Below are positions 20,601 through 32,268 of a DNA stretch of 64,000 bases, in pieces. The notes below the pieces were generated by a model. That model searched no databases. It was not told where the DNA came from and saw only the letters and a list, made by a program, of their open reading frames with translations. This DNA is from Larus michahellis (Eukaryota; Chordata; Aves; Charadriiformes; Laridae): the NCBI RefSeq assembly GCF_964199755.1, contig NC_133897.1, positions 138,266,125-138,330,124 of the forward strand. The letters are read 5' to 3'. Position 1 is the stretch's first letter; each line of letters opens with the position of its first letter. The translations under genes and the position numbers were made by a program.

Positions 20601-22045
20601 GCCTTGCAGGTGTGGGTATGGCCATGAGAAAAATGGGAAGCATGGCCAAGCCAGATGTTTACATTATTAAAGATGGGGACACAATCACCGTCAAAACAGA
20701 AAGCACCTTCAAAACTTCACAGTTCAGCTTCAAGCTTGGTGAGAAATTTGAGGAAAACACATTAGATGGCAGAAAAACTCAGGTCAGTATACCAGACTTT
20801 TTACTGAAAAAACACAATTCTTTGGGTGTTTTACAGATGGGGACGCTATTTAAAAATCAGTTTTGACATCCATACTAACAACGGTTTCTTTGAACAGCTG
20901 TTGCTGTAAGTCTCATTGAAATTATTTTTTTTCTTGGATTAAGCAACTTCCAAAGAGGTGAAAATGCTGAAACCAGCGATGTCTTGTGTATTTTGCTGTT
21001 TTCAATTTGTAGCGGCAGTATTGTGTTAGTAAAACTAACAGACCACTAAATCCCTGTTAAAGCTGAATGCCACTTCGTTTGAAGCCTGTGGAAAAAAAAT
21101 CCCATTGAAGTTTAATCAGAGGCAATTCATCCCTGGGGTTAGCCTTTCTGCTCCGTCTCCTATTTGCGTAACAAGGGAGCCTGGTGCAGTGTGTGGTGGG
21201 ATAACATGTGGGACATGTTATCACGGGACATGTGAATCATGGTCCCTAATTTCCAGTTTTAGCGGGCAAAGAGCTTCTCCCTGCACCAAGCAGGGAGAAA
21301 ATTCATCCAAAAGGAGATTAAACACACAGAAGCCCTCGAATATGTCTCTCCCGTTTCCTTGTGTGAGTGCTCTCTGTGTAGCACCCCCACCGCCCCCCCT
21401 CCAGCCACACACTGGCAATTCATCTATTATTGCAAGATCAGATAAACGTTACACAAAAGCTCAAAGCCCATGTACAAAGAGATGAACAGCAAATATCGTC
21501 TGGCCTTGTTAATTGAAATTGTGCGTGCTGTCAAAGGGCTGCCTGGTGCAGGAATGTGTCAGAGCACGTTGAGTGAACAAGCAGTCAGCTACTGTAAGAA
21601 GAGGATCAATAAAATATTTAAGATAATATCCTGGCTTTGTAGATGTCAATGGCAAAATTACTACTGAGTGAGTTGAGGTGGGAATTTTTCCTTTGGAATA
21701 GGGTGTTGGAAAGCCTCAGGCTCCATCAAATGTTATGGGTAAAATACTGATGTTCGGGTTCTGCTTTCAGACCCTTGTCAGCTTAAAGGATGATGGGTCA
21801 TTGATTCAGGAGCAGGAATGGGATGGCAAGAAGACCATGATAACACGGAAACTAGTGGACGGACAACTGGTGGTGGTGAGTTCAATCCCACTTTCTGATC
21901 CCTGTGTGCTGCTGGCTGGTAGTAACTCCAAAAGATCTTTTTCCTTATAGTCTGTACTGAGGCAAATTAATAAATCCATCTCTTTATCTTCTAGGAATGT
22001 GACATGAATGGCGTCAAGTGTGTTAGAGTCTACCAGAAAGCATGA
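17611..22045 (+). CDS. FABP5: fatty acid-binding protein 5 (epidermal type), 4 exons, 134 aa
   Basis: Small beta-barrel lipid chaperone that carries fatty acids in the cytosol and, in mammals, to nuclear PPAR-delta. The coding sequence joins 17611-17686, 20610-20782, 21771-21875 and 21995-22045, the canonical four-exon FABP layout with 173-nt exon 2. The FABP signature is at 8-25 ([18 protein letters not shown]). The carboxylate-binding residues are present as Arg109, Arg129 and Tyr131 (RVY). Cys120 and Cys127 match the human FABP5 cysteine pair. The tri-basic K23/R32/K33 set matches the nuclear-localisation residues described for FABP4/5. The start has strong Kozak context (gccgccATGG). FABP4 or PMP2 are less likely: MAKPD and [15 protein letters not shown], with [11 protein letters not shown]-type exon 3, fit FABP5 best. 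Exon 3 is one codon longer than in human FABP5. Confidence 0.94.
17726..17774. repeat. (GGAT)n(GGAG)n microsatellite in FABP5 intron 1
   Basis: Four or more GGAT units are followed directly by about eight GGAG/GGAGG units, purine-rich on the plus strand, starting 40 bp after the exon 1 donor. Confidence 0.95.
18400..20609. other. FABP5 intron 1, distal part
   Basis: No exon or recognisable mobile element. GC content falls towards 3'. A short GTGTGCGTGC-type run lies near 20028-20040. The acceptor 'tctcgccttgcag' ends at 20609. Confidence 0.75.
20610..20782 (+). CDS. FABP5: FABP5 coding exon 2
   Basis: 173 nt, the standard length for this exon in the family. Encodes Gly26 to Gln83: [15 protein letters not shown] and the [12 protein letters not shown] strands, ending DGRKTQ. 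Donor CAG|GTCAGT. Confidence 0.95.
20783..21770. other. FABP5 intron 2
   Basis: 988 bp without exons. It holds the perfect inverted repeat at 21200-21222 and a short C-rich run near 21385. The acceptor 'ttctgctttcag' ends at 21770. Confidence 0.85.
21200..21222. repeat. perfect inverted repeat in FABP5 intron 2
   Basis: Arms GATAACATGT (21200-21209) and ACATGTTATC (21213-21222) are exact reverse complements around a GGG spacer. A third ACATGT follows at 21228-21233, so three ACATGT cores lie within about 30 bp. Confidence 0.95.
21771..21875 (+). CDS. FABP5: FABP5 coding exon 3
   Basis: 105 nt encoding Thr84 to Val118, with QEQEWDGKK and Arg109. Human FABP5 exon 3 encodes 34 residues; here it is 35. 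Donor GTG|GTGAGT, then a short 119-bp intron 3. Confidence 0.94.
21995..22045 (+). CDS. FABP5: FABP5 coding exon 4 and stop
   Basis: Acceptor 'tttatcttctag'. Encodes [16 protein letters not shown] and TGA at 22043-22045. It supplies Cys120, Cys127, Arg129 and Tyr131 of the ligand pocket. Confidence 0.95.
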   Translation, partial: ECDMNGVKCVRVYQKA

Positions 22046-22232
22046 GGACTTCTTCACGTTCAGTAGGAACTTGCTACAAACAACTCAGTTCAGTGGACAG
22101 AGCTCCTTCACACTCCGTATTTTCCTTTTCCCTGTTTTCTAGTATTTCAATGGACTGAGTAGCTGAGTGCAATCCTTTTTAAAAGCCGTGATGTAACTAT
22201 TATGTAACTATTCTGAACTTATGGGGCTATTA

Positions 22233-22238
22233 AATAAA
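22233..22238 (+). terminator. polyadenylation signal of FABP5
   Basis: AATAAA 188 bp after the stop codon, giving a 3' UTR of roughly 0.2 kb, typical for short FABP transcripts. Confidence 0.85.
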
Positions 22239-22259
22239 ATTGTCAAATATATGAAGTGG

Positions 22260-25200
22260 AAATGTTGTTACTATAGTGGAGTTTTAAAGTGAGGTTTTAT
22301 AAAAACTCAGTTTGGTTTTAGGCTCTGCTACAAACTGCCTTCAGTTCAAGATAATGGCAATGAACAGTCAATAGCAAGCTGAATTTTGACCAGAGTCCTT
22401 AATTGCTAAGGTAGTAAAATCTGAAATAGAAAAAAAAAACATTCGGAGTTCAGGTTCTAGAGTTGTTTCTAACTTGCATGTTACAAAGTGAATAGATTTG
22501 AATGGAAATAAATAAGAGATAAGCTTTGGTGGTGTTTAAGTAGAGGAATGTATTTTCAGGAGTTTGTTTTTTCATGTTTCAAACCCACAAATTTCTTATC
22601 TGAAAAAAATATATACTGGTGAACCATTGGGCATGATAAACCTAAGCAAACACATACATGTGTTACTGAAAGGAAGTCTTATTTTGAAAAGACTTCTTGT
22701 TTTCCTAGCAAAGTTCTTACTTCTTGTCTAGTAACATTCTAAAAATTCTTAACCAAAATCTACTGAAATACTGCCTAAAACCTAAAGCCTCATTTTATTT
22801 TATGTTATTTTATTTTATTTTTTTTTAAAACTGGCTTGGAACACCTAGCAATGGAGTTTATATGCTTTGAAGTGCCATAATAAATAATCAGAAATATCAG
22901 TGTCTTGAGTATTACTTTTACACTGGTTGGGAAACAGAGCCTGTGATGCTACTATTCTTCCAAAGAGATGTCAGATCAGACAAAATTAAAAAGGTTTAGG
23001 TTGATATCTGTCACACCAGACAAACATGTCCTAAAAGTGAAACTCTTTGGCGACGGGTGATGGGGAGATTTCTATCAGATTCAGAAGCCCGGGGGACCCT
23101 GCAATGGCTCAGTTCCACTTTGCAGCACCAGTCATTGCAGAATCCATTGCTCCTCCAACCCTACTGACGTTTTAGCTGCTCGGTGCATGCGTCTTATTAC
23201 TGAGCTTACCCTGATAGCAGAAAAGTCGGTTCTTTATGTTCATCCTATCAACCATGGAAAATTACTTTCCCCGTAATTTTGGACCATTTAGCCTTTTCAT
23301 AATTTCCTGACTATTTATGAGTCATCCCCTTTGTCTATGTCATCTGTAAGAACTTATAGCTGGAGCGTATTTCTTGAATATTTTTTTTTTTTATGCCCTA
23401 ATGTCTCCTTTTTGAGTTGGCCAATCTTCATATCACCTTCATTTAGCATTTTTCCTGAAGATCTATGCTGTATTCCTATATGGGACATCAGAAACAGTTT
23501 TTTTTTTTTGTTACTTGGGGAAGGAATGTCCCCATAGAAACAGAAAACAAACTGATCTGATGAGGAACTTGGTAAATTTACAATCAGAAATACACTAAAT
23601 GGTAGCAGGAGAATGGCTGCAGCAACCCATGGCCTGATGCGAAAATCCTGCCTGCCTTCCAAAAGAAACAACATTAATGCGTTAAGCAGGACATTTTGCC
23701 TTCTTTGGGGTCACTGGTCTACCACTTACTGCAGCTTGTTTACTCTTCTGATATTGGGTAGTGTTAATTGTTTATCTTTCATTTGAATGGAAAGACCTTC
23801 TGATGTCTTTTATAGGACATCTGTTTTTATTACAATGAGATCACTTCTTGTAAAACAAAAGGCAGAAGAGTATCTTTTTAGAGCAATTTCCTTTGGAAAC
23901 AAGGCTTATAAAGTCTGTGTTTGTGTGTGTGCGCTCCCTGATTTCAGCCACATGTGAAGTCGAGGCTAGAGGTCCCAAAGATAATTATTCTTCCACAAAT
24001 GTCATGAAAATAGGCAGCCTGATGAAGGAGATAGACCATTAAAGTGCCTTGATGATGGAAAGAGTGCACATGGAAGTGACACTTTGACATTAAATGGAAG
24101 AAAAACATTTTAAGCCCTCTTAGAACACAGAAGAAGTTATCTTAAACACAAAAGTTGACCAACAGTAAACCGCAGATCAACAGGAAACTGGAATTCTTTA
24201 GAGCTAATTCTCCAGAACTGCTTAGGCTCACATATTTATTTGCTTTATTTTGATGTTAGCTTCAGCCTATGTTGCTGGTAACTTCAATGTAAGTGTACTG
24301 TGACCCAGAACTACCGTATGTACAACCTGGTTGTGTTACATTAGACCATATACTTAAAACGACGATTGTTTTATAGTACTGTAAGCCAAGATTTATAATG
24401 CTGAAGACTTGAAAATACAATTCATTTCCAAATTCCTTCTATTCATTATTATACAAGCCAAAAGTTTTACTCTTCATGAAGTGTGTATACACAATGTTCT
24501 CATCAGTGTAAAATAACGAATTGTCATTTGAATAACTCTCTCTAGTTCACTATATCACGTAAGATGGTGGAAAATAAGACTGCTGAGAACAACTGAAAAA
24601 GAACAAATTATTCATTATCCATCCAGGACTGCTTTACAATGATACAGAGCTATTAAATCAGGAGACAAGTTTTGTCATGATATTTTAGTGCATGTTTTTG
24701 AAAATATTTTGGAGGGATAAAAGAAACACGTTCAGCAAACTGAAGCTGCAAGTAAAACTTGCTTGAAGAGAAGCAGCTTCCATATCCACTCCAACACTTT
24801 CATTTAAAGTCATGAGCAATGTCCAAATTATATCTTTTCATCTCACAGTCTTCTCAAATTGGTGCCGTTCTGCTTTTTCCATAGCAGGAGGGTTTGTTTT
24901 TTTGTTTGTTTGGGGTATTTCTTTTGGGGGTGGGAATGGGGGTTTTGGGTCAGGTGTTTTTTTGTGGTAAGCTGGGGTGAAGGAGTAGAAAATGAAGTTG
25001 CTCAGCAATTTAGATCTGATGTTCTACCGCATTATGGAAATCTCTTGTCTGAGCTTTCCAGGAACACTAATGAAACAGCACTGAGCTTTGGGGAGAGCAT
25101 ACTGGCTCTATACAATGCTCAGACTATCAAAGATTTTCCTGTTATGGTTTGGTTATATGATTTATTTCAAAATTGTTATCCTACTCTGCCTGAAACCTCT

Positions 25201-28200
25201 GTAATTAATACTGGCCTTTCCTGTTCCTCTCCCCTCCCTAACTCACATATACACTTCAGATCAAAGTTTTTTTTAAAAACAAAGTCAATGATGGGAAATC
25301 TCTCAGTTTTCTGAGGTTACGGTCCCACTGTTAGCTGTCAGCTGTCCTAAAAAAAGGCAGTGATTATTTCTTCAAGTGTGGAGGTCAAGTGTAGGAAGGT
25401 TCACTCTGCCAATGGCTACTTGGGCAATATTAACTGTGAAACTCAAACATACAAAAAGAAAATGAATCATTGAATAGGCACTCTATTTTTTTTTTTCAGG
25501 TTAGAATCCAAAAATTTAGTATTGTTGATCTTAGTGAGTATGAAAAATAAACAACCTTCTTACCTCTGTATAATATTATGCCCAATATATTTTATCGTTC
25601 ATAAATCAGTCCATTCAAAATAACTCTTACTAAAGTCAGATGCTGGAAATAAGTGCCCTGTATGTATTTTTCAGGGCCCCAAGGGGCCTTGACCACGGGA
25701 CTTCCCCTGACCCCTGCCCAGGAGCCCCATTTTGGCTCAGCCTGGGGCATCATTCCATGCCTCAGCTAGTTGTCAGAAGGTCAGTCTCCAGCTCAGATTG
25801 TACACAAAAAGTCATGCATTAAACTAATTTCTATGAAGGAACTGCCTTATAAAGGGCTTGTATTATACTTAAAATTGTTTTACAAAAATAGTAGCAGTAA
25901 TGCAGGCCAGCTCCAACCAAACCTTTTGTTGGTGACTCCTTCCCTGTCTGAGTATGTGCTAACGCAATGAATGGATTAGAAACCCTTTGCACTGTGTTGA
26001 TTATTTGTGCTTGTAGGGAAAAAAAATCCCACACTGTGTGGTAGTGGGTGGGAGCAAGTTAACATATATTAATTATTCTTTGATGCCTCATTTCAGTCCC
26101 ATTGTTCAGCCCTGGGAGGGTTTAGCGCTATTTTCACAGGTTTTGGAGACAATCCAGCATCTGTGTAAACACGTTTTTGTCCCTTGGTTCTCCTTCTAGC
26201 TTTGGCTTTTCAGCCCTTGTACATCAAATTAAGATTTTGTTGACACTTCCCAGAATGGTTTTATTCATACTATTATTTCAGAGGAAAAGGAAACACTATT
26301 AGAGACCCCACTCCCAAGAGTGAATTTGGCTTCCTTTCCAGCAAAAATGTTTCCAAAATCAATTCCCTCTACCAGATGGTCTTAATTATATTCTGGAGAT
26401 ATTTACAGGTGAAGCCCATTACAGTTTCAGAAGAAAAGTAAAGTTTCAGCAGTAAGGGCAATTCAGAATCAGTTTCAGATAATGTCCTGCAAAAATTTAC
26501 TGAATGCAAAATATTATAGTTGAGATACTAAAATAAGTAACACATTTGTCATTAATCACAGATGTACACTCTGAAATTAAACACTAGAAGACAAATATCA
26601 CACTCTGAGGAGCATGCATGCTGCTTATCTAGGACTGGACATTTGCTCCCACACGCATACCATCCGGTTCCCTCGGAAATGCATGCCTGAAATCAATGAG
26701 TCTACCTTCAGAAAAGGCATTAGCTAAGGATGCAGGCCAGATCATTGTGCAATGCAAGTGTCCAACAGAGAATCAAGGAATGGAATGCAATTTTCAGGGT
26801 TTTTTTTTTTGTGTTTTTTTTGTTTTTTTTTTTCATGGCTGCTGCACACCCTGGGGCATTCTCGCTCTGTGGCTTGATCTCCTCTGGGGCCGTGCAGTAC
26901 AGTCTTGTATGATGAACAGCAAATTTGAAATCGTAAAGAAAGGTAGCCTGCATCTCTTGACCTCAAAAGCAGCCCTGCACTGAGACCGGGGAGTCCGTGA
27001 CAGGGGAGTTTCAGGAAAATCATGGAGTACAAAGGCTCTTTGTGTACGTGGAAAGTTGAGCTGAAAGCAACTCAGACTGAGTCCTTACTCTAGAAATTAT
27101 GTCCAAGCCTTGTTATGGCTTTGCAATTTAATTCTATAAGTAGCCCAGTGAAGTAGGGGAGTAGGAATCATCCCTATACTATTGCAGAGTGCAATTAAGG
27201 CAAAATACCATTAATACTTTCCCTTTCCAAAATGTGTAAAGCAGTAATTGATACTGGGATTTGTCCTCCATGCTTTCTGTTGTCTCATCTCCACTCATTC
27301 TCCTAAAACACCTTGCTTTGTACAGATTTAATTGCATATAAATAAACTTCAGAAAATGGGATGTTACTATTCTTTTACATTTATTTTTTACCTTGGTGAG
27401 ATGCAGAGTGAAAATGCAAGCTGCATATCTTCACTGGGGGCATTGTTTGAATAATCATCTTTTTGCACAACTCATGGAATACGGTTCCTCCGTTTAACCA
27501 TCTTAACCAATGGCTGCTTTACTGAAACCGCAACAGAAGAGAAACAGCCGATTGATTAAAATAGAAATCACAGATGCCTCAGTGCCTTAGCATCCTCAGT
27601 CTCCTTTCCCCTTGTCATGTATTTGCACAGCACAACTCATGCTTCTCTGAGCCTACACATTATCCCTTTGCATGTTTGCTTTCTTCGTGAACATTCTTCT
27701 TTTTTCCTATTATGTTTAAGATTATCAGTTCTCTTGGATTCAGATTCTGAGCATCCAGCTGGTGTGATTACTGGTATGGGGATTAAGAAAGATAAGAATA
27801 AATATAGCTGCATCTTGTCCAGTCTCTCTCTCTCCCCCCGCCCCCTTTTTTTTGGTCTTTTTCACTCTGTTTTTCATCACCAAGAAAAGGAAGAAAAATA
27901 AGTGTACAGCTTTTCTCTGTAACTACATGCAATATTATCCATGGCAGCCATCTTGAAAGTCTGATTTTAAAGTCTCAGCAATATTAGCCCCAGATGTAAC
28001 TGGTTCCACATGTATTTTGTTCTTATGCTGTGATGAAATGGTTTTAAGTAGAATTTTCTCCAATAGTTAGTTAGGATACTTTCCTGACCTAGGAAAGTAG
28101 ATAGAAATATGCTTTCCCCAAAAGCAATTCTCTGCTGGATTGAGGTGTTTCTAATAGTGACAGTGTTATTACTTTCTGAATGTAATTTATGATAATCAAA

Positions 28201-30512
28201 TTAAGTAAACAACTTAATCTGAAAAGATCTTGTTCCTTTATTAATCTCTCAGCTAGAGCTCTACAGACCTGGAAAAAGTTGGATCATGTCTGGATGGAAC
28301 TGGAACTCAAGTTTCAAGCTGGAACTTGAAAATTTGTAGCACAATTTTCACTGGGTTCTGTCTTGTTGCAGTCTTAATTTACAGGGTTCTGAGATTTTCC
28401 CTCATAATTTAGATATTTTCCCAGTAAATTACTCACATCTGTCATGCATACATTGCTTTGGGAGCTACTCAGTGATGTCCTTCCCTTGTGGTCAATGTTT
28501 AAGAGACAGTCCATAGATGTTTCTCAGCTCATTTTTCCTCATTGGGTCTGTAAAGAAGAGGGAAGGAACAATTCAGGTTAAATATCCTTTGATATAATAT
28601 GGTCAAAATAATAAGTCCAGGAAGAAAGGTCTCCCCAGAGATTTTTCTCTGCAAGAAAACACAAATCTGAAACATTACCTATCCTTGGAAAACAAAGTGT
28701 ACCAAACCCTTTGGAATATTTAAAAAATCTTAGATAAAGCTCTGCAAACTCAGGTCATCAGCCATAGCTCCCATTCATGACTTATTTGGGACTGGCCGAA
28801 CACCCCTCCTTGTGAGTAAAACCATGGTTTGCGTGAGAGGTTGTCCAGATGTCTACTGGAATTTCCCTTTTTCCCAGCTGATAACTCTTTTTGTCAGTTG
28901 TGTTGTTGTTCCACTGTGATCAACTATTTTCTTAAAGATAAAAGCCAAATTTTTGCTACATTTAGTGAGATTTCTCTGGTCCTGTTGTACTCGTAGCTTT
29001 AAATTTCAGGAGATGCTTGACACTTTACCATAATTTCTTCTATGGATTTTACTAGCTAATTGCTGCTTTGAGGCTGAAGCATACTCAGCTGGATTTCTGA
29101 GCTGGATTCCTGCTGAGATCAAGAGCTAAGCAAGTTTATTATAGAGGCACTGATAGTATTTTATGAAATGACAGCCTTCTGTATCAATGGAAAGCCTTAC
29201 ATTACTTCAGTAAGACTGGATTGTGCTTTAGCAACTGTAAGCTAATATTAGAGATCAAGAATGAATGATTATTTTTAAGACACATTACTGGCTCTTTAAA
29301 ATTAGATTATAAAATTTTCCTCCTTGATGTTTATAATAGTTATGATGATAAGGGAGTTCAATGGGAACACAATTTGAGCAGCAAGTAAAGTTTGACAGAT
29401 TCATATTTTTACTTATTTATTCTGATAGGTTGATGAGGTTGAGACTTAAAACAAAGGAGAGATCATCATTGCCGGTATGGTTTTATTATGCTCTCACTGT
29501 CTTATTCTTGGAATAAGACCCAAGAGTAATGTGTGGAATTGAGCAGAGAAAAAAAAATTGCGTTCTCTTGGTGTTATTCTTATTTAATCACATTATCGTA
29601 GAGAAAACATTTCCCTTACACGGTTTATTGGCCTTCAATAGTATCAACAGATTTTAGTAGGAAGGATATTCAGTTGCATCTTACAATAACATCTCACTGT
29701 TAACTTCAATAGTGTTATGATGATATATGAACAAGCAAAAAGCACTTCAGATTCAATGCCTTTTTTTTTTTAGCTTAGTGTTTATTGGGATATCTTTTGA
29801 AAAAAACACCAATAAAACATGTTGTACAATATTGTAAATCATGCCTGTATCATTATTTAACATTGCTGAAAAGAAGGCTGTAATTAATTTTTGACTACCC
29901 TATGCAATGGGGTGTTGTTCTTGCAAGTCTTTAAATTAATGTCATGTAATAAAATGCCAGCTACTTACTAAGCAGAGCAACTTTCTTTTCGTATTGAGTT
30001 GCATGTAGTTACATCAGGGAGAAAAAAGAAAATTTTATGCTATTTTATTACTGTAAGTCCAATGGATGCAGCTCAAATCTGGAAAAGACAGATAAACTTT
30101 TTGTGTAGCTGCCACATTACTGGCAAATTTATGAATTATTTTATATGAGATAAACTCTCATGACTTCACCTCTTGCTTTTGGAAGATGCACTTGGATGTA
30201 ATTTGATGTAATTTCAGATATTATCTGAGAAAAATAGGTTAGATGAATAAAAGCATGATTTTATTAACACAATTGCTCTTACTGCCCAAGCCAAGAAGAA
30301 CCAGTGTAGGTTTTCTCATATGATTTGCGTTTAATAGGTGCGTTTCACAGTCACGGTTCTTGTAGGGCAGAGCGGCATGACCTCTATTTTTATAACTTTG
30401 CCTTTTTACCAAATAAAACTGTGCTCCTTGAGAGTTGTGGGGGACCTTGGAAATTATTGCCTCATCTAATGACCAGTGTCTGATTTGGCAAATCAAACAG
30501 TACTCCTTCAGA
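22260..30512. other. gene-poor AT-rich spacer
   Basis: About 8 kb without any exon I can support. T-rich blocks occur at about 22797-22825, 23381-23392, 23500-23509 and 26800-26833. The 151-codon frame at 24859-25314 is low-complexity at its start and shows no domain. A small GC-rich patch (about 25672-25790) contains a 6-bp inverted repeat, GGCCCCAAGGGGCC (25675-25688). A possible very old MIR-like segment lies near 27140-27290, too decayed to call firmly. No second FABP gene was seen. Confidence 0.5.
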
Positions 30513-31408
30513 TCATAGAATCATAGAATGTGTTGAGTTGGAAGGGACCTTAAAAGGTCATTTAGTCCAACCCCCCTGCAGTAAGCAGGGACATCTTCAA
30601 CTAGATCAGGTTGCTCAGAGCCTCATCAAGCCTGGCCTTGAATGTCGCTAGGGATGGGGCCTCCACCACCTCTCTGGGCAACCTGTTCCAGTGTCTCACC
30701 ACCCTCATTGTAAAGAACTTCTTCCTAATGTCTAATCTAAACACACCCTGCTCTAGTTTGGAACCATTGCCCCTCATCCTATGGCTACATGCCCTTGCAA
30801 ACAGCCCTTCCTCAGCTTTCCTGTAGGCCCCCTTCAGGTACAGGTACTGGAAGGCTGCTATAAGATCTCCCCAGAGCCTTGTCTTCTCCAGGCTGAACAA
30901 CCCCAGCTCTCTCATCCTGTCTTCATAGAAGAGGTACTCCAGCCCTTTGATCATCTTCATGGCCCTCCTCTGGACCCACTCCAACATGTCCACATCCTTC
31001 TTGTGCTGAGGGCTCCAGAGCTGGACACAGTACTCCAGGTGGGGTCTCACGAGAGCAGAGTAGAGGGGGAGAATCACCTCTCTGGATCTGCTGGCCACGG
31101 TTCTTTTGGTGCAGCCCAGAATGTGATTGGCCACCTGGGCTGCAAGCACACATTGTTGGCTCACGTCCAGCTTTTCATCCATGAGTACCCCCAAGTCCTT
31201 TTCCGCAAGGCTGCTCTCTATCACATCATCCCCCAGCCTGTATCGATAACGAGGATGGTCCCGACACAAGTGTAGAACCTTGCCCTTGGCCTTGTTGAAC
31301 TTCATAAGGTGTGCTCGGGCCCACCTCTCTAGCTTGTCCAGGTTCCTCTGAATGACATCCTGTCCCTCCGGCACATTGACCGCTCCACTCAGCTTGGTGA
31401 TGCAGACC
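30513..31408 (-). mobile_element. CR1 LINE, 5'-truncated, about 0.9 kb
   Basis: The longest and best-preserved CR1 here. On the plus strand it opens 'catagaatcatagaatgtgt', the reverse complement of the ATTCTATGATTCTATG tail, followed by the standard 3' block in reverse orientation. Similarity fades near 31400, before an AAAT-rich stretch at 31433-31450. It is 5'-truncated, as most CR1 copies are. The 3' end (CTCAACACATTCTATG) is the same type as in the short copy at 32.85 kb. Confidence 0.95.
30601..31374 (-). pseudogene. CR1 ORF2 C-terminal fragment (reverse transcriptase region)
   Basis: A 257-codon frame without stops encodes the C-terminal part of the CR1 ORF2 polyprotein, after the catalytic YADD/FADD box, which is missing because of truncation. 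Recognisable pieces: LDKLERWARAHLMKFNKAK near the N-terminus, EKDLGVLMDEKLD, SREVILPLYSALVRPHLEYC, RELGLFSLEK and [20 protein letters not shown] near the end. There is a six-base tandem duplication giving FQYLYLKGAY, where related copies have a single YL. It cannot be active alone: no endonuclease and no RT core. The open frame suggests a fairly recent insertion. Confidence 0.9.
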
Positions 31409-31984
31409 CAAAAATACTCAACATCCCCTCCAAATAAAAAAATAAATAAATATAGTGTTCAAAGCTTTTATTTCTGTGAAATAAAACAATTGTGAACTAG
31501 TAAGCAACCATGGAATCCTTTTCTGTCCCCTTTTTATCCTTTGGTGAGGCTAGGTCTAGTATTTCACATAGTGAAAGGCCTCTTCAAAAGGAAAGTTTGA
31601 ACATTTTACTGATTTTGCTCATGTTTTTATTAGGAGATTTAGAATGCTTTTTCTTTTTTTCCCTTCTGTGACACAACAAATTTAGTGGAATTCATTCAAC
31701 CTTCCTTTTTTATGAGCCCTTTAGTAGTTAATATTCCCACTTCAGTAAAAGGGGAATTCCTGCAGGGTTCTTCATGGGTATCTGCTGTCCTAGTTCTGTA
31801 TACTAGATTTATTCTAGATGTTGAAACACAAACTTACAGCTGGATGAACTCAGATGCTGAGCTCAGGTATAACAGTGCGAATGAAGTTTGATTCTACTCA
31901 AGACAAATATGTAATTTTACTCTTTTCTGGGATGATCCTGAACTAACTAGTGTCCTAATTTCTTGTATGCTTTGCAGTAGCTTG
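31409..31984. other. AT-rich spacer
   Basis: No gene seen. Starts with a short (AAAT)n run at about 31433-31450. Short unsupported frames only. Confidence 0.6.
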
Positions 31985-31987
31985 CTC

Positions 31988-32187
31988 TTTCTTATTTTAT
32001 TTCTTTCTCTTTCTCCCCTCCCCCTTCTCCTTCCTTCTTTTTTCTTCTTTTTCTTTTTCTTTTTTTCTTTCTCTTTTTCTTTTTCTTTTTCTTTTTCTTT
32101 TTCTTTTTCTTTTTCTTTTTCTTTTTCTTTTTCTTTTTCTTTTTCTTTTTCTTTTTCTTTTTCTTTTTCTTTTTCTTTTTCTTTTTC

Positions 32188-32218
<31 letters not shown>

Positions 32219-32268
32219 TTTCTTTTTCTTTTTCTTTTTCTTTTTTTCTTTTTCTTTTTCCTTCCTTA
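31988..32268 (+). repeat. long pyrimidine tract with (CTTTTT)n hexanucleotide core
   Basis: About 280 bp almost purely C and T on the plus strand. The core from about 32080 to 32250 is a nearly perfect CTTTTT array of more than 25 units, interrupted by a longer T run near 32191-32198. The flanks are mixed (CCTTC, TTTCTC) units. The homopurine complement explains the lysine-rich 'frames' on the minus strand, which are not genes. Confidence 0.97.

Noticed and set aside
24859-25314. 151-codon plus-strand frame
   Set aside because: Begins in a G/T-rich low-complexity stretch (Phe/Trp/Gly-rich) and ends in ordinary AT-rich DNA; no family or splice context.
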